A program made the translations under genes and the position numbers. The notes below the pieces were generated by a model. The model searched no databases and was not told the DNA's origin. It saw only the letters and a list, made by a program, of their open reading frames with translations. From Limnephilus marmoratus (taxonomy: Eukaryota; Arthropoda; Insecta; Trichoptera; Limnephilidae), in the NCBI GenBank assembly GCA_917880885.1, contig OU862906.1:58446665-58510664 (forward strand): a stretch of 64,000 nt of DNA. The letters run 5' to 3'. Numbering within the stretch: the stretch's first letter is position 1; each line of letters begins with the position of its first letter. Positions 43,041 through 54,645 of this stretch are shown piece by piece.

Positions 43041-45830
43041 TAATGGGGCCGCCGAGGTGCAATGATTGTAGGGGAGTGTCTTTTGTGGACGCTTTGTTAA
43101 TTTTAACGGGCAATAGTTATTTATGTATCTTACGATTGTGTTGCGAGACATTACATCGGAAAACCAAAGCTAGGGGTTATTTGAATATAATAAATTGCAT
43201 TACATTAGGAATACTTAGTCTCAAATATACTTTAGAATTTACTCGGTAATTGAAGTTATTTGTTAGGCAAGGTACGTACTAGGTATATCGGTTTGGAAAA
43301 CAGATGTATTGCATGGTTATTAACAAATTTTATACAATAGAATCCTCAATCCCAAAATAAAAAAAACCGACACCTTTTACCTCAAACTTTAGGAATCTCA
43401 AGAAAACTGTTATGTAGAGGCCTATATAGGCTAGCTTTCGACTTCGTTGAAACGCACACTTGGAAGTATCTTACGATTAGGTATATAGTACTTTACGGTT
43501 AGGTATATTTTATTCGAAATTCACATTTTAGCTCAAATCTTTAGTATTCGCGATTGAACGAGACCGTCAGCGCTCTGCTATTATTATTTAGCAAATTTCC
43601 TTCTTTCAAATTTAACCGAACGAGTTACGACGCTGGAGCTGGCGATTGCTGGAGCAATTTTGAGTTAAGCTTCTCTATTCCATGGATGTAGGTTACACTT
43701 TATGCAGTTATGGTCAGTGGGCGGAGTGAACGAGATGCCGGTGGGCTACACTATTTCTTAATGAAGGAAAAGAAGTGACGAAATTCGCGTTGGCTTCACT
43801 ACCCTTTGATTACGCTCGTGGGGAGCTACCTTGTCAGCGGAACGAAGAGAACACGACATACGGAGTTGTTTTAGCGATCGATCGGCGGCTCTTTGTCGGA
43901 AACCGGATAAATTTTCATAATCTTCTCCAAAATTAGAATTAGGGCATCATCCAGCATCAGGTTGGGAATGTACTTTGGACGAACGAGTAGCGGGGAAAAT
44001 GGGAGGGATGGATGATTCAGAACTGGATTCACGCCCCGGTGCCATTCATTCCTGGACCCAGCGCCCTGGAAGCCAAGTTTGACATTCCTTCCCCGAGCTG
44101 ATATTTGAGATGAGCTTGGGATATCACCTATCGTAGGGCGGAGGTCCGTGAAGCTACGTGCTACGTGGAGGCCCACCTCCGTCACGCCTGCTTCCGTCAT
44201 GCGAGGGGAGGTATTTTCATTCAAATCAAATACCTACCGATGTTCACCGCGGCTGAAGGCAGACGCATGTTTATAACATGCCTAGGAAAACGTAATCATC
44301 ATTTCTACTGGTTCGAGGCGGTGTGCTGGACGGAGAACGGGGCTGTTGAGGAGCTGTGTGACCGCCGAGGCAAGGGTCGAAGACATCAAAATCCACCTTT
44401 ACTAAATTCAAACTTCGCGAGATCAGAGGGGGGAGCGGCTCCACCGACCTCCTGACATTGCCGCTTGTCTAATCCACTTCGGTTTAATGTTCATGTTCGA
44501 TGCTATAGGAGTCCGGAACTCTAGTCATTGACATGCTGAAAGACTTCAAGACATCATCATCATCATCATCAATTCAGCTTAGAGGATGTCACGACCTAAA
44601 ACCTCGTGCCACCCACGCATCCCTGAATACTTCCGGATATCGACTACCACACCATAAATCGAAGCAGATCCTCACATCAAGCGATATGAGATGGCGTTTC
44701 ATCAAACAACATTAGCAGTATCACCATTATAATTTAGCGGCGTATTGGTTGAGAACACTCCCATTATCTCCCTCCAAACCAGAAACACACATCAAACAAC
44801 ATTAGCAGTATCACCATTATAATTTAGCGGCGTATTGGTTGAGAACACTCCCACTATCATCCTTCAAACCAAAAACACACATCAAACCCTTTCCCGACAG
44901 GAAGCAAAACATGTCGATTTTACATTCGTCGCTTGCGACCATCAAAATATTCTCTGGAGGTGTTGGGATTGGAGGCTGACCGGGCGGTTTTAATTGAACC
45001 TCACCAAGTCAGTTGCGGAAATGGAGGAGTCCAATCGAAGCAAGACATATTTTGTTTCATGTCAATCCCTAATAATCTCCCAAAAATACCTACTCAAACT
45101 CAAAACTAACTAACAAACTTCACTTACCACTGTGACTGTAGATTGTAGAATTTGTGCATCCCGGGGCTGTCTTGATTGAATTTTGATTGTAATTTCGTAG
45201 TTAGAGTACAAATGTCAAATTATTTTATGTGCTAGCATCCCGAGGATAGCTGAGGATTCGCCGCGTTTCACTAAAGGTAGGATCTTCCCAATTTTCTGTA
45301 TAAAGGTATATTCATGTACTAGGTACTGGGGAGGATGACGCGGGTTAATTCAAAAGAAATAATCATCAACAAACAAGTATAGAACGGACGTTAGTAGGGG
45401 AGGAAGTTGCACGAACGGTAGCATTAGTTATTTTCAAGTTAGATAGAGTCAGTCATTGTAAATCGAACCCTAGTGAATTGTAACACGCCATACCTAAAAG
45501 AACAAAGGGTTTACCACAAACAAATTATTAATTAAACTGGATTAACCATATCAAACCCTTAAAACAAAAAATAACACAACGTTAGGGGGTTAATTACAAG
45601 TTGATTAATTGCGAGCATCTTGCCACGTATACCTAAAACGTATTACGTAAAGGGTTGTCGAGGCGCTGCCAAAGGAACGAAGGGGATAGAGGCTTGAGCG
45701 ACGGAGATACACGAATACGAATGCGACATGAGCGACGAACTCTACGTAGCAGAGTCTACGAACGATGTAGAAAGAAAAAAGCAATAAAATCACGTTTTAA
45801 AAGAAAAGGAAAATTAATTAATCACAGGAT
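43041..45830. other. Interior of the 5.1-kb insertion, no gene seen
   Basis: No recognisable protein. Frames at 43043-43249, 43871-44224 and 44165-44455 show no family motifs. A (CAT)n microsatellite lies at about 44551-44571. Confidence 0.5.
44700..44880 (+). repeat. Direct tandem duplication, 90-bp unit
   Basis: ATCAAACAACATTAGCAGTA and the rest of the unit occur at 44701 and 44791, with a few substitutions (CATTATCTCCC versus CACTATCATCC). Confidence 0.9.
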
Positions 45831-45865
45831 CAAGAGTCGGATTCGTTACAGTGGTGCCGCGACCA
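45774..45865 (+). promoter_or_regulatory. LTR end and primer-site-like sequence
   Basis: A CAATAAAAT polyadenylation-like signal (45782-45790) is followed by the LTR end GATTCGTTACA (ending 45850) and GTGGTGCCGCGACC, as expected for an R-U5 end and primer binding site. Confidence 0.55.
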
Positions 45866-45968
45866 AGGAGGTAGCGCCCGCACCGAGCTTGTTCTAAATC
45901 TTCCTAATTCAATTGAACTTTACGTACAGAGTTAGTTATTCATAAAGCTTTTAAAAGTTTAATTAATT

Positions 45969-45997
45969 AGAGGGGGGGTAAGAGTCATTTCATTACA
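45969..45997 (+). repeat. Polypurine tract and 19-bp 3' LTR remnant
   Basis: AGAGGGGGGG precedes TAAGAGTCATTTCATTACA, which matches the LTR end at 45832-45850 with few changes. Confidence 0.6.
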
Positions 45998-46001
45998 GGT
46001 G

Positions 46002-47223
46002 ATGGAACGTGTGATCAACGACAAACTGCTCACATACCTCGAGAAGAACAAAATTATTAGGAACCGCTCGTGCGGTGATCTTCTCGCGTATGTGACGCAT
46101 GTTTGGGGGCGATGCCTGGAACGTTTCGGTGAGACCCAAACGGTTGCACTGGACATTTCCAAGGCCTTTGACCGGGTTTGGCACCGAAGACTTGTCAACA
46201 AACTGCCTTTTTACGGACTTCCCGCATCCTTGTCGAGAGATCGATTCAGACGGTAGCTGATGGTTTCACCTCTTCCTTACACTCGATAAATGCTGGCGTC
46301 CCACAGGGATCGGTTCTGTCTCTGACTTTGTTTTTGTTGCACATCAACGACCTTTTGTCATGTGCACCAATTCATTGTTACGCGGATGACGGTACAGTTC
46401 ATGAAAGCTTTTTGTTTGACAAGCCCCCATGGCTCACAAACTCCAATAGCTCGTAGGGCTTTGAAGCAAAGAATGGACGGTTACCTCGAGAGTGTTTTCT
46501 CTTGGGGTAAAAATAATCTCGTTGAATTTACTGTTTCAAAGACCCAATCTTGTCTGATTACGTCTAAAAAGGATCGAAATGAAAATCTAGTCTCTTTCAA
46601 CGGAAGCAATCTTCCAAACCGGCTCTCTATTGACATGCTTGGTGTAATCCTAAGTGACCAGCTCAAGTATGGGGGCTCCGTCGAAGCCAGAGTAAAGTTA
46701 GCCTCCCAAAAACTGGGCCCGCAGATACTTTAATAGTACACAACTGCTAACCTTGTACAAATCACAAGTGCGCCCCACGGTAGAAATTGGCAGCCACCTC
46801 TGGTCTGGAGCTCCAAAATACCTAAAAAATACCCTCGACTCTGTGCAGAAACGGGCGGTCCGTTTGATAGATTCTCCCATCTTAACAGATGGATTGCAAT
46901 CTTTAGAGCACAGGCGTCGGGTAAGAATGCTATCCTTATTCTACCGGTATTACAATGGAAGATGCTCCGAGGAACTAGCATCATTGATCCCTTCGGCACC
47001 GGTGCATAGTCGGGAAACACGCCGAACGCGTGCCCAACATTTGTACACGGTTGATATTTGTCACATGAGAACGGGACGTTTCTTCGACTCGTTCTTATGG
47101 TCAACAGCTCGGCTGTGGAATGACTTGCCGGCCTCTGTGTTTCCTCCTTTCATGGGTCTCTTCAAGACCAATGTTCATTCCTTCCTCTCCTCAAAAAGAC
47201 CCTCCACACAGCATCCCAGATGA
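46002..47223 (+). pseudogene. LINE ORF2, reverse transcriptase catalytic region to C-terminus
   Basis: Motif A is in TVALDISKAFDRVWHRRL, motif B in AGVPQGSVLSLTLFLLHIND, and motif C in IHCYADDGTVHESF. Then come LVEFTVSKTQSCLIT, LGVILSDQLKY and the C-terminal YKSQVRPTVEIGSHLWSGAP, LEHRRRVRMLSLFYRYYNGR and ARLWNDLPASVFPP. Three or more frameshifts separate these pieces, and a short deletion removes the region after KNKII. The stop at 47221-47223 lies inside the 3' hairpin. Confidence 0.92.
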
Positions 47224-47280
47224 CATAGGCCTGAGGGAAATTATTTTCCTCAAGGCCTCCTGTGTGGAGTTAATGTAAAA
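47202..47280 (+). terminator. LINE 3' hairpin and A-tail
   Basis: CTCCACACA (47202-47210) pairs with TGTGTGGAG (47261-47269); an inner CTGAGGGAAA / TTTTCCTCAAGG also pairs. The tail TAATGTAAAAAAA follows. The same hairpin ends the copies at 59835-59899 and 51450-51520, and the short retroelements at 21921-21991, 22225-22300 and 52233-52312. It is probably the RT recognition structure. Confidence 0.8.
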
Positions 47281-47285
47281 AAAAA

Positions 47286-48398
47286 AATTAAAAATCATCA
47301 GAGTAGGTTTAGAGTCTTAGTAGGTATAGAGTCTTTTGTTTTACTCACAAGAATTTTTCCAGATTGTACCCAAATATATTTATACTTTTCTTGAGCACCT
47401 TTTTTGACGTTCCAGTGCAGATTTTTGTAATACTGTAATAATGCCGCATTTAGGTAAACGAATGGGCACCTTCCCTGTTTTTAAACATTATTAAAAATGT
47501 ATACACAAAATGCTGGTTTACCACGATATGGAAATTTCGGCTTTTTGTCTTCGCTACAAGATTCTTAACATTTAATGCAGCAGGAAATAGGTAGCTACCC
47601 GTTTCCCTGTAAAGACACATAATACGCACACTTTATGTACAACAACACACCATTATCCTATTCCGAGGCCACGGTTCAACCCCAGATACCATCTTAACAA
47701 GTTGGGGTTTAATAATTGGACTACGCATATTAACCCTTCTGGGTTTTGATCCAATACCGATTATAAATGAGTGCGGTTCTTTGACCGAGGCCTTTGTTTG
47801 GACAAAGCATAATTCCCAAAACCCATAACCATCCTGTGCTCACCGGAGCAGCACTTAACCCTGTTAATGCACATTTACATCCTAATACCATTAACTTGCG
47901 CCTGAGATGAACCTTTCGGTCACCTTTGTGCGCAAGGTTATTAATATTAATATCAAGGATCGCACAATTCTTTACTGAAATTACTCTCAAGCAAAAATTG
48001 AAAGAAACAAGATTATATAGAAGTAATAAAACAGTAAAAAAAGACTTAAGTTATCTTTAATTTGTGTCAATTTGTGATAAATATTCTCTATATAAAAAAT
48101 CAAAATAATTCTGAGGGAGCTTCACTCATCTCCTTAAAAAATCATATGAATCTGAATCTGAATCGAAGAAAATCTAGTTTTTCATAACTATTTAGGCCAG
48201 TTGATTAGTACCCACCTAAAATCAATAACAGAAGATACTTCCTGTAATGGTATGCAACAGGTTTCGTTAGTTCATAAAATTGTTTAATCGGTCTCTTCTT
48301 CTCAAAGCAGTCTAAAATTAGCCACTTTGAGTTCATACTCCCTTCACCAAGCCCTGGTGGCATAATCAAGAACAACTATTATATCTTAATCGTGATGA
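47286..48398. other. AT-rich DNA, no gene seen
   Basis: The frame at 47730-47990 (minus) has no recognisable domain. Nothing else supported. Confidence 0.5.
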
Positions 48399-48502
48399 GA
48401 AAGAGTTATTATCGTAGAAAACAAACACTTTGTGGCTTGACATTATATAGAATGAAACAAGCACTTTGTTTAAAAACCACTTTATTTTTATATATATTTG
48501 TC

Positions 48503-48534
48503 GACCGGTTTCGGTTGAACTCCACCTTCTTCAG
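48503..48534 (-). ncRNA. Hammerhead-ribozyme-like motif H3
   Basis: Minus strand: CTGAAGA, A, GGTGG-AGTT-CAACC (one mismatch), GAAA, CCGGTC. Core boxes and cleavage triplet kept; flanking GTC / GAC pairs give the start of stem I. Confidence 0.5.
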
Positions 48535-48819
48535 GACGATAAACATATAAAATAAAGTACAGTACAGAGTTAAGGTTAATTTTAATTTTAATTGCCAAAT
48601 TTTAAACAAACAGTTAAAATTAACCAACAGCCCAATTTTAAAGTTATTCCCTTTCTCCCTATGTAACTCCCACCCCCACCCACCCGTGATTCCTCCTCCT
48701 ACCCTTCCACCATCCAGTATCTGATGTTCTCTCCCTCTCTTATATGCTCTCTCTCTTTCTTTTGTGTTAACCTTAGAATCTTAACTCTGTACTGTAATTT
48801 AGTTTATATGTTTATCGTC

Positions 48820-48851
48820 CTGAAGAAGGTTGAGTTCAACCGAAACTGGTC
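48820..48851 (+). ncRNA. Hammerhead-ribozyme-like motif H4, best copy
   Basis: CTGAAGA, A, stem II GGTTG-AGTT-CAACC (perfect 5 bp), GAAA, CTGGTC. Immediately outside, GTC before the core pairs with GAC after GTC, followed by T-rich and A-rich strands (TTTATATGTTT, AAATATAAAT) that could extend stem I around an internal loop. Stem III would be minimal, as reported for Penelope-type hammerheads. Activity is not shown by sequence alone. Confidence 0.55.
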
Positions 48852-48919
48852 GACAAATATAAATAAAAATAAAGTGGTTTTTAAACACAGTACTTGTTTC
48901 ATTCTATAGAAAGAGTTAT

Positions 48920-50046
48920 CGTCATTGCCATCAGTATGATATATACATCTTCATAACATTTTTTAAATTATTAAAAGTGACACGGTCTTAATTTCAATCA
49001 TACGTAAGCGGAAATTTTTAGTAAAACGAAATCAGAAGGATTCAATAAAACGTTAAATTACAAAGCTTTAGTACGAGAAGTGCCTACACCAAGAATTTGA
49101 AACTCAGCATATTGAAAACATATCTTTATTCCCCAATAAATGTTAGCATACAATGGAAATTTTATTAAAAATTTAGAATTGTTGTCAGGAGTGCTTATTA
49201 TAAATTGTAAGAAATCAAACACGCAACTTGCAACCGATGGTAAATGATCTAAGCCGTAATAAAATGGAGGGCGAAACAAATAAGTTGTCCTTTTGTTATC
49301 ACTCTAACCACCATAATTGAAAGAGCTTTGATTCAGTTGTGTTCCCCTTTGAACTGATTCGAGATTTTCGTACGCAAATTAAGTAGTTTTGTAACTTAAG
49401 GGTTTAATAATTATCTCTCTTTTACACATTTCTCTTCGTTAAATGAATGACCTCGCTCCCCTTCTAACTCCCTCACTTAGATCCCGTTTCTCTCCCTTTG
49501 CCCTCTCTGAATATTTCCGTTATTAATACTTGGAATTTAAATTCATAAATTGCCAAAAATTAGCGGGAGGGATGAAAGAAGAATGAAAATATATTTTATG
49601 CGAAGCAGTGTGTACATCTCTGTGTTCTCAATAGAGATTTCATTCTTAATTCTGAAGTGGATGTTTGAAGTCTGTAATGGAAACGGAAATTGAAGGGATT
49701 GAGTTTTCGTCCCACCCGTTATATAATAAATTATTCCCACGAATACAGTGTAAAATAATACGTGTTTTAAATAATTTTTTCGAACTTGTGTTGAGAAAAT
49801 GTTTTCTTTTGAACTTTTAATAATTATGCTTATTTGCCTAACGTGCATTATACATGAATTGCAGCACATCATGAAAATGAAACACATGACTATGCGTAAT
49901 ACATATTCATAAAGAGTTTCGAATCCGTGAGTTGCATCGTATTTCTCTACGACTTCTCCCTTCAATATTGGCCAAAAATAAGCCAACATATACTCACTGC
50001 TCACTATCCCTAGAAACTAAATGTGGGGTTCTATTCCAAAACTGAC
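48920..50046. other. AT-rich DNA, no gene seen
   Basis: The frame at 49543-50004 (minus) is 153 codons but low-complexity and hydrophobic without a recognisable family; not called as a gene. Confidence 0.5.
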
Positions 50047-51111
50047 TACATAGAGCCTCGCTAATCCGCACCCCCGTTCCTTCGGTGCACACAGTAATCC
50101 TGACGGGTGCGTGCGGGTCAAAACGTATTAAGAGCGTTTAACCAGCCAGCGGACGAAAATCCACATTTCGTCGAAAGTTGTTCTTCCGATCGTGCAGGGC
50201 GGTTACAGATTAACTATTCTCCGTACCAGCTTTTTAAAATTATAACTCAATATCGAAATTATTTCAATCCAAATTAGCTTTAATTTATACCTTCATCCAA
50301 AAATGCTGAAAGGCGTGATGATAAAACTATTAAAATAGTGTACTTTTTGTAGTTATTTTTTGATTATAAGTATTTATCATTTTTCAATAATGTCTAAATT
50401 TAATAAGAATGTTAAAAAAATCTGAAATATATTAGATTGTAAGTGCGCAAATAAATACACAAATGGACCAATTTTCGTCAAGAAACACATGTACGTACAT
50501 ATTTTTTAATGGTTTTATTGAAACTAAAATTAAAATTCTAATACATAACTTTGCTAGATAATGTATTGATTTATTTTACTGCATGATTACATTATTTGAA
50601 ATGGGTGTGGTATAATACAAAAACTTTTTTGAAAATTTAACAAATCTGCCAACGACCTATGGAATAACCTTATTATACTAAAAATTAAAAAAAATTCTAA
50701 AAATTTATTACATAACTATGCTAGATAAAAGAACAATCTTTCGAAATCCATTTATAATTTTTTGTGGAAAAGAGTCAATACGTCTTAAAAACTTTTTTGA
50801 AAATGACGTATTTCCGGCTTTCTCTGGTAATGCCCTCTTAATATTAAATCATTTGCCGTCATTCGTTAATTAACTTTTTTTTTCATGTTAAGTGCCCAAA
50901 TTTCTTACATGTTTGAATTTTTTATAAGTACATTTGTACGTACATACATATTCTTGTCTAAATTGACTTTAAATTTTTACTTTAATAAATGAAACCCAAT
51001 TTAAAAATGTATTTTATTCCTATTAAAAATTTGCATAATATAATACGGACGCCTCGATAATTCGGAAGGGGTCTTGTTTTTCCCTATCCGGATTAGCGAG
51101 GCTCTACTGTA
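50047..51111. mobile_element. Pogo-like non-autonomous DNA transposon
   Basis: Ends CATAGAGCCTCGCTAATCCG (50049-50068) and the complement of CAGTAGAGCCTCGCTAATCC (ending 51109) are inverted, each flanked by TA (50047-50048, 51110-51111). CAGTAGAxCCTCGxTAATxCG ends with TA duplication are typical of pogo/Tigger elements. No transposase is present; much of the interior is repeat X copy 3. The left end has lost one base. Confidence 0.88.
50150..50850 (+). repeat. Repeat X copy 3, nested in the pogo-like element
   Basis: Starts CCAGCCAGCGG and includes TCGTGCAGGGCGGTTACAG, AAAATGCTGAAAGGCGTGAT, GTAAGTGCGCAAATAAATAC and GAACAATCTTTCGAAATCC; ends near AATGCCCTCTTAA. Collinear with 32950-33700 and the inverse of 37760-38635. 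Non-coding. Confidence 0.75.
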
Positions 51112-51297
51112 TTTCCAAAAATATCGAAATTGAGTTATGTACATATGTCACCACACTACATCGAGGGCCTTGAATCGATTGGTGTATTCATTTTTTACCA
51201 AAATGAACAAATTTTCTATAAATTTAGCCTGTGAAAATATTAATAATAAAAGTATTTCCTGTGTAAACTGAATTTATTCAAATAACTAACTAACTAA

Positions 51298-51690
51298 CCA
51301 TCACGCCGTTTCCGAGCAGGGGAAGGCAGAGAGGACGGAACGCCAAACATCTCGGTCTCGTTCACATTCACACTTCCTCCTTCCTACTTTCCTTCTTTCT
51401 ACAACATGGGTCTCTTCAAGACCAATGTTCATTCCTTCCTCTCCTCAAAAAGATCCTCACGGCATCCCAGATGACATAGGCCCTGAGGGAAATTATTTTC
51501 CTCAAGGCCTCCTGTTAGGAGTTAATGTAAAAACAAAACAAAAAATACATCGTCTCGTACATGCTCTTCTATTATTCTGACTCTTGACATGGCCCGACTC
51601 AAGTATCTGGTTCACTTGGTCGTGCCATGTCTTTCTTGGGCGTCCCCAACTTCTTCTATCATTCACATTTGCATCATTTATTCTCCTTAT
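51298..51690 (-). pseudogene. LINE C-terminal fragment of a second family
   Basis: On the minus strand: WGRPRKTWHDQVNQILESGH and NNRRACTRRC (51690-51545), then, after an inserted fragment, CERDRDVWRSVLSAFPCSET and a stop near 51312. GRPxKTWxDxV followed by DRxxWR is the usual C-terminus of several insect LINE proteins. The reading is split by a fragment of the jockey/CR1-like LINE at about 51403-51540. Confidence 0.75.
51403..51540 (+). mobile_element. Short 3' fragment of the jockey/CR1-like LINE
   Basis: ACATGGGTCTCTTCAAGACC through the hairpin tail and GTTAATGTAAAAACAAAAC matches 47150-47285. Heavily 5'-truncated insertion in the opposite orientation to its host LINE fragment. Confidence 0.85.
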
Positions 51691-52225
51691 TTATTTATTC
51701 AAATAATTAATTAATTTAATGAAATATACACTGCCTAGAATATAAATATACACTGAAATTATTATTACCACGTTATTATTATTACATATGCATATATGTA
51801 CTACATATTTTATGTAAATGATGATGTAACATAATTTTTTTGAAAACTCATGCATGTGAAAAAAATTGTCAGATCTATTAAGTGTTTCTACGTAATCTGT
51901 TAAAAATTGAAAGAGGTAGTGCTGAATAACTATTCGTCAATTGTTTAAATGTTCTAACGAGGTTTTACCTGGCACACCAAGTTTCTTCTAATGCACCAAA
52001 TAACTCACCAATCGCTCGCGCGATCACTACATACATATACCCACTACGAAAAATTACTACGCTTAGTCATTTTTCATGTTTCTAACATAAGAACACAACT
52101 AATTTATATAATACTGTTTTTATAAAACTTTTATTAACAATCAATTACAATACGTGAGCGTATAGTTATTGGGTTCAAAATTTTAAAGCTCACGCGCTAA
52201 CCCCCTATTTATCAATAGTTAAAAA
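51691..52225. other. AT-rich DNA, no gene seen
   Basis: Nothing recognisable. Confidence 0.5.
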
Positions 52226-52690
52226 AAAACTACATAGTACACACAGGAGGTCCTGAGGAAAAAATAATTAGAGCCTCAGGGTTATCTTTGGGGATACTAT
52301 GTGGAGGATTTTTTATGCAAAGGAAGGAGGGGAGGTTTTGGGCAGGAAAAAGGATGAGGGGTGCGTCGGAATCTGAGGTCAATGTGTTCAAGGATGACGG
52401 ACGTATAAATCCATCCCATTCACCGCGTTGCAAGTCAATGTGTCGAGAGGGTTCGGCTGAAGAGGTCAAAAGATCTCCCTCAACCGGCTCGCCACGCAGT
52501 AGCTGGGCAAACGCAGCCGCAGCTAAGACCTAGAAAAACCTCACCCCATGAATCCAGGTACTTCTATACTTATATATACGTATACTTCTATCAAGTCACC
52601 AAACGTAGCGAACCTTGGGGCGACCTATGGCAAGGGTGTTGGTTATCCGATAAATGATTGGCGGTACCTACAAATTGGGTGATGCTTATT
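52226..52690 (-). mobile_element. Short retroelement copy C (LINE-tail sharing)
   Basis: Minus-strand copy of the element at 21575-22000 and 22215-22680. Its 5' end reads CAATCATTTATCGGATAACC (complement near 52655-52675) and its tail hairpin is at 52233-52312, followed on the minus strand by an A-run absent or T-run on plus (52221-52229). An extra TATATATACGTATAC stretch interrupts it near 52571. Confidence 0.7.
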
Positions 52691-54645
52691 CATTACCAAA
52701 TTGGGTGATGCTTATTCATTACTTAAGATTAAGAAACGTCCCCAAACCAAGCAAACTTAATAAGATATTGTTTGGACATACGTAACAGGTACTTCATCCA
52801 TGTGCTATATATGAATTTACACTTGTATCATCATTATCATATTTTAGTATCAACATCATTACTCATCACTTCTATCATAATGTACGTTGTGCGATCAAAT
52901 AAATAAATAAAGGAAGTAAAACAGGGCAAAGAACAAGGAAAAATATTTTAAAATCATTTGACTACTTAGCGTTATCCATGACTTACACCTCAATGACAAA
53001 AATATGTGTTTCTAAAACACTCAATCAGTTTCATAAAATTATTTTTATTCTTCAGCAAATTTAAGGCATTCAGTAGAAGTGCTGAATAGAAACCATAACT
53101 AAAGATATTCAATCTTCAAATGAAAGACGTCACACATAAATCATAATGCGTAGAAATTTTCAAAAGCAATTTTCGTATTCGATTCAATAAATTATATTCA
53201 AACAAAATTTAAACACGGTTTCCATCGCGCGAGAGAAAATAGGAACACTCAGAATACAGCGGTCGTCACTTCCCCCCCAATATTCAATGGGAGGGAAGAT
53301 TTTCCATGGGGATAAATTTTATCACATTGCTTGGGGCGGAATTTTTGAGACTTAATTAAAAGGTTCATTTATTGATTGCAGCGACCCAGTGTATTCCATA
53401 CTCACTTCGGAGCTTATTTAACAGGACTAAAACTGTGTGATAAACGGGTAGAAGTTTGTGAAAATGCTTCGGAAATTCGCTTAAATTCTACAGCTTTGTG
53501 GAATGTTTGCCCACTTTGAATAGGTGTTCACCTCAGCAAAGTATAGAAACTTTTTTGTTCGCCCTTTATGCCTTTCCTCTATGTACTCTGCCGCGATTGA
53601 AAATTTATTAATTCTCAGATTTTACCAAATTAAAATAAACAAATACAAGAGGTTCAAAATTTTCTTTCCTACAATTTTCCTGAAACGAAAACATCCTTTA
53701 TTTAATGAAGAACAATAAGACAATTGATTATTATAGACGGAAACAAAATATTTTAGGTAGAGAGTTATATTTTTAATCTTGACTACTGATGGGATTACAA
53801 CATTGTGTGAGTTTTTTTAACCTAAAAATAGTGATGTTTAATCGCAAATAACACTATTTGAAAAAAATCAATGATGCCTAATAAAATAATATTATTAAAA
53901 AATGCACTAAGTAGGTACGTATATGAATTATAAACATGGGGGTTGGTTAATTATTATAATATTCACTGTCGTAAAATAATAAGAAGTACACAAAATCAAG
54001 AAGTTTCGTAAGCAATATGGTATACTCTGAGGACGTTTAAAGGCGATACTCAGAATAATGTGCGAATCTACCCATTCGCTTATTACTTAGGCAAGCTTTG
54101 GCTGGAATATTTATGACAATCAATTTTAATTATTTTGCAAATGAGCGTTCTAACAGCTTAAACCATTTCGGTTTCGTTTTGGCAATGTATAAAGTTATTC
54201 GTCTTCATTAGTGTTGTGAATACAAAATATAATTACATTAATTCCATAAAGTTCCGCCAAACAAAGGCGGAGTAATGTGGACTCCATCACGGCTGACGTG
54301 ACTAATCTTGCTTGGAAAGTGTGGAATTAATATGGTCCATAAGCTGACGAGAAATGAGCTGAGTTTAATGGAACTAAGGCATCGGAATCCTTCAAACAGC
54401 CGCCGAAGGGTTAATCCAAATGGAACTTTTCTACTCATTGAGCGCTGTATCGCTGTTTATTCGTTAAAACTTTTTGCTGAAGTTGAAACTCGAGAGGTAG
54501 GAAGTTTTAAACGAGAGGGTCTATATAGCATTTAAAACGCTGGAAAAGAGCCTGTTTCCAGTTCAATTCCGATAAATAAATTTGATTTTTTCTAATTTTA
54601 TTTTTATTATTTATTATTTATTTACCTATTTAAAAATCATCTGTC
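52691..54645. other. AT-rich DNA, no gene seen
   Basis: TTGGGTGATGCTTATTCATTAC is tandemly repeated near 52675-52722. No coding region recognised. Confidence 0.5.

Larger units (their letters stand above)
40871..45997 (+). mobile_element. LTR-bounded 5.1-kb insertion without genes
   Basis: Removing it restores the LINE reading frame, and GGTG flanks both sides (40867-40870, 45998-46001). The outer ends are TGTGATGAA and TTCATTACA. At 45832-45850 AAGAGTCGGATTCGTTACA is followed by GTGGTGCCGCGACC, a primer-site-like sequence. The last 19 bases of the insertion (TAAGAGTCATTTCATTACA) repeat that LTR end and follow a purine tract. No gag or pol is recognisable. I infer a non-autonomous LTR element with a very short or truncated 3' LTR. 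Confidence 0.7.
40010..47285 (+). mobile_element. Jockey/CR1-like LINE, 5'-truncated, split by an LTR element
   Basis: Begins without the endonuclease (near 40010) and ends in a hairpin tail plus an A-run at 47276. The coding sequence is collinear across the 40871-45997 insertion: AITSVLSKV on the left joins MERVINDKLLTYLE on the right. Further copies of its 3' end are at 51403-51540 and 59413-59910. 5' truncation and an A-rich tail indicate retrotransposition by target priming. Confidence 0.92.
48399..48919. mobile_element. Foldback element with two hammerhead-like motifs (Penelope-related)
   Basis: GAAAGAGTTAT at 48399-48409 and 48909-48919 are candidate 11-bp target duplications. Between them, inverted arms 48446-48567 and 48787-48908 are highly similar. 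Each includes ATAGAATGAAACAAG / its complement, AAAAACCACTTTATTTTTA / complement, a hammerhead-like core and CTGTACTGTA. The spacer of about 220 bp is non-coding. The arms resemble the sequence downstream of the Penelope endonuclease fragment near 58100. Confidence 0.8.

Noticed and set aside
44551..44571. CRISPR-like or structured repeat at the (CAT)n run
   Set aside because: A simple trinucleotide microsatellite; no spacers, and the context is eukaryotic.
49543..50004. A 153-codon open frame on the minus strand
   Set aside because: Hydrophobic, low-complexity residues, no motif, AT-rich base use like the flanks; likely a chance frame.
52226..52690. 5'-truncated copy of the jockey/CR1-like LINE
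   Set aside because: Only the hairpin tail matches the LINE. The body differs and its 5' start is shared with two other copies, so a separate short element is more likely.
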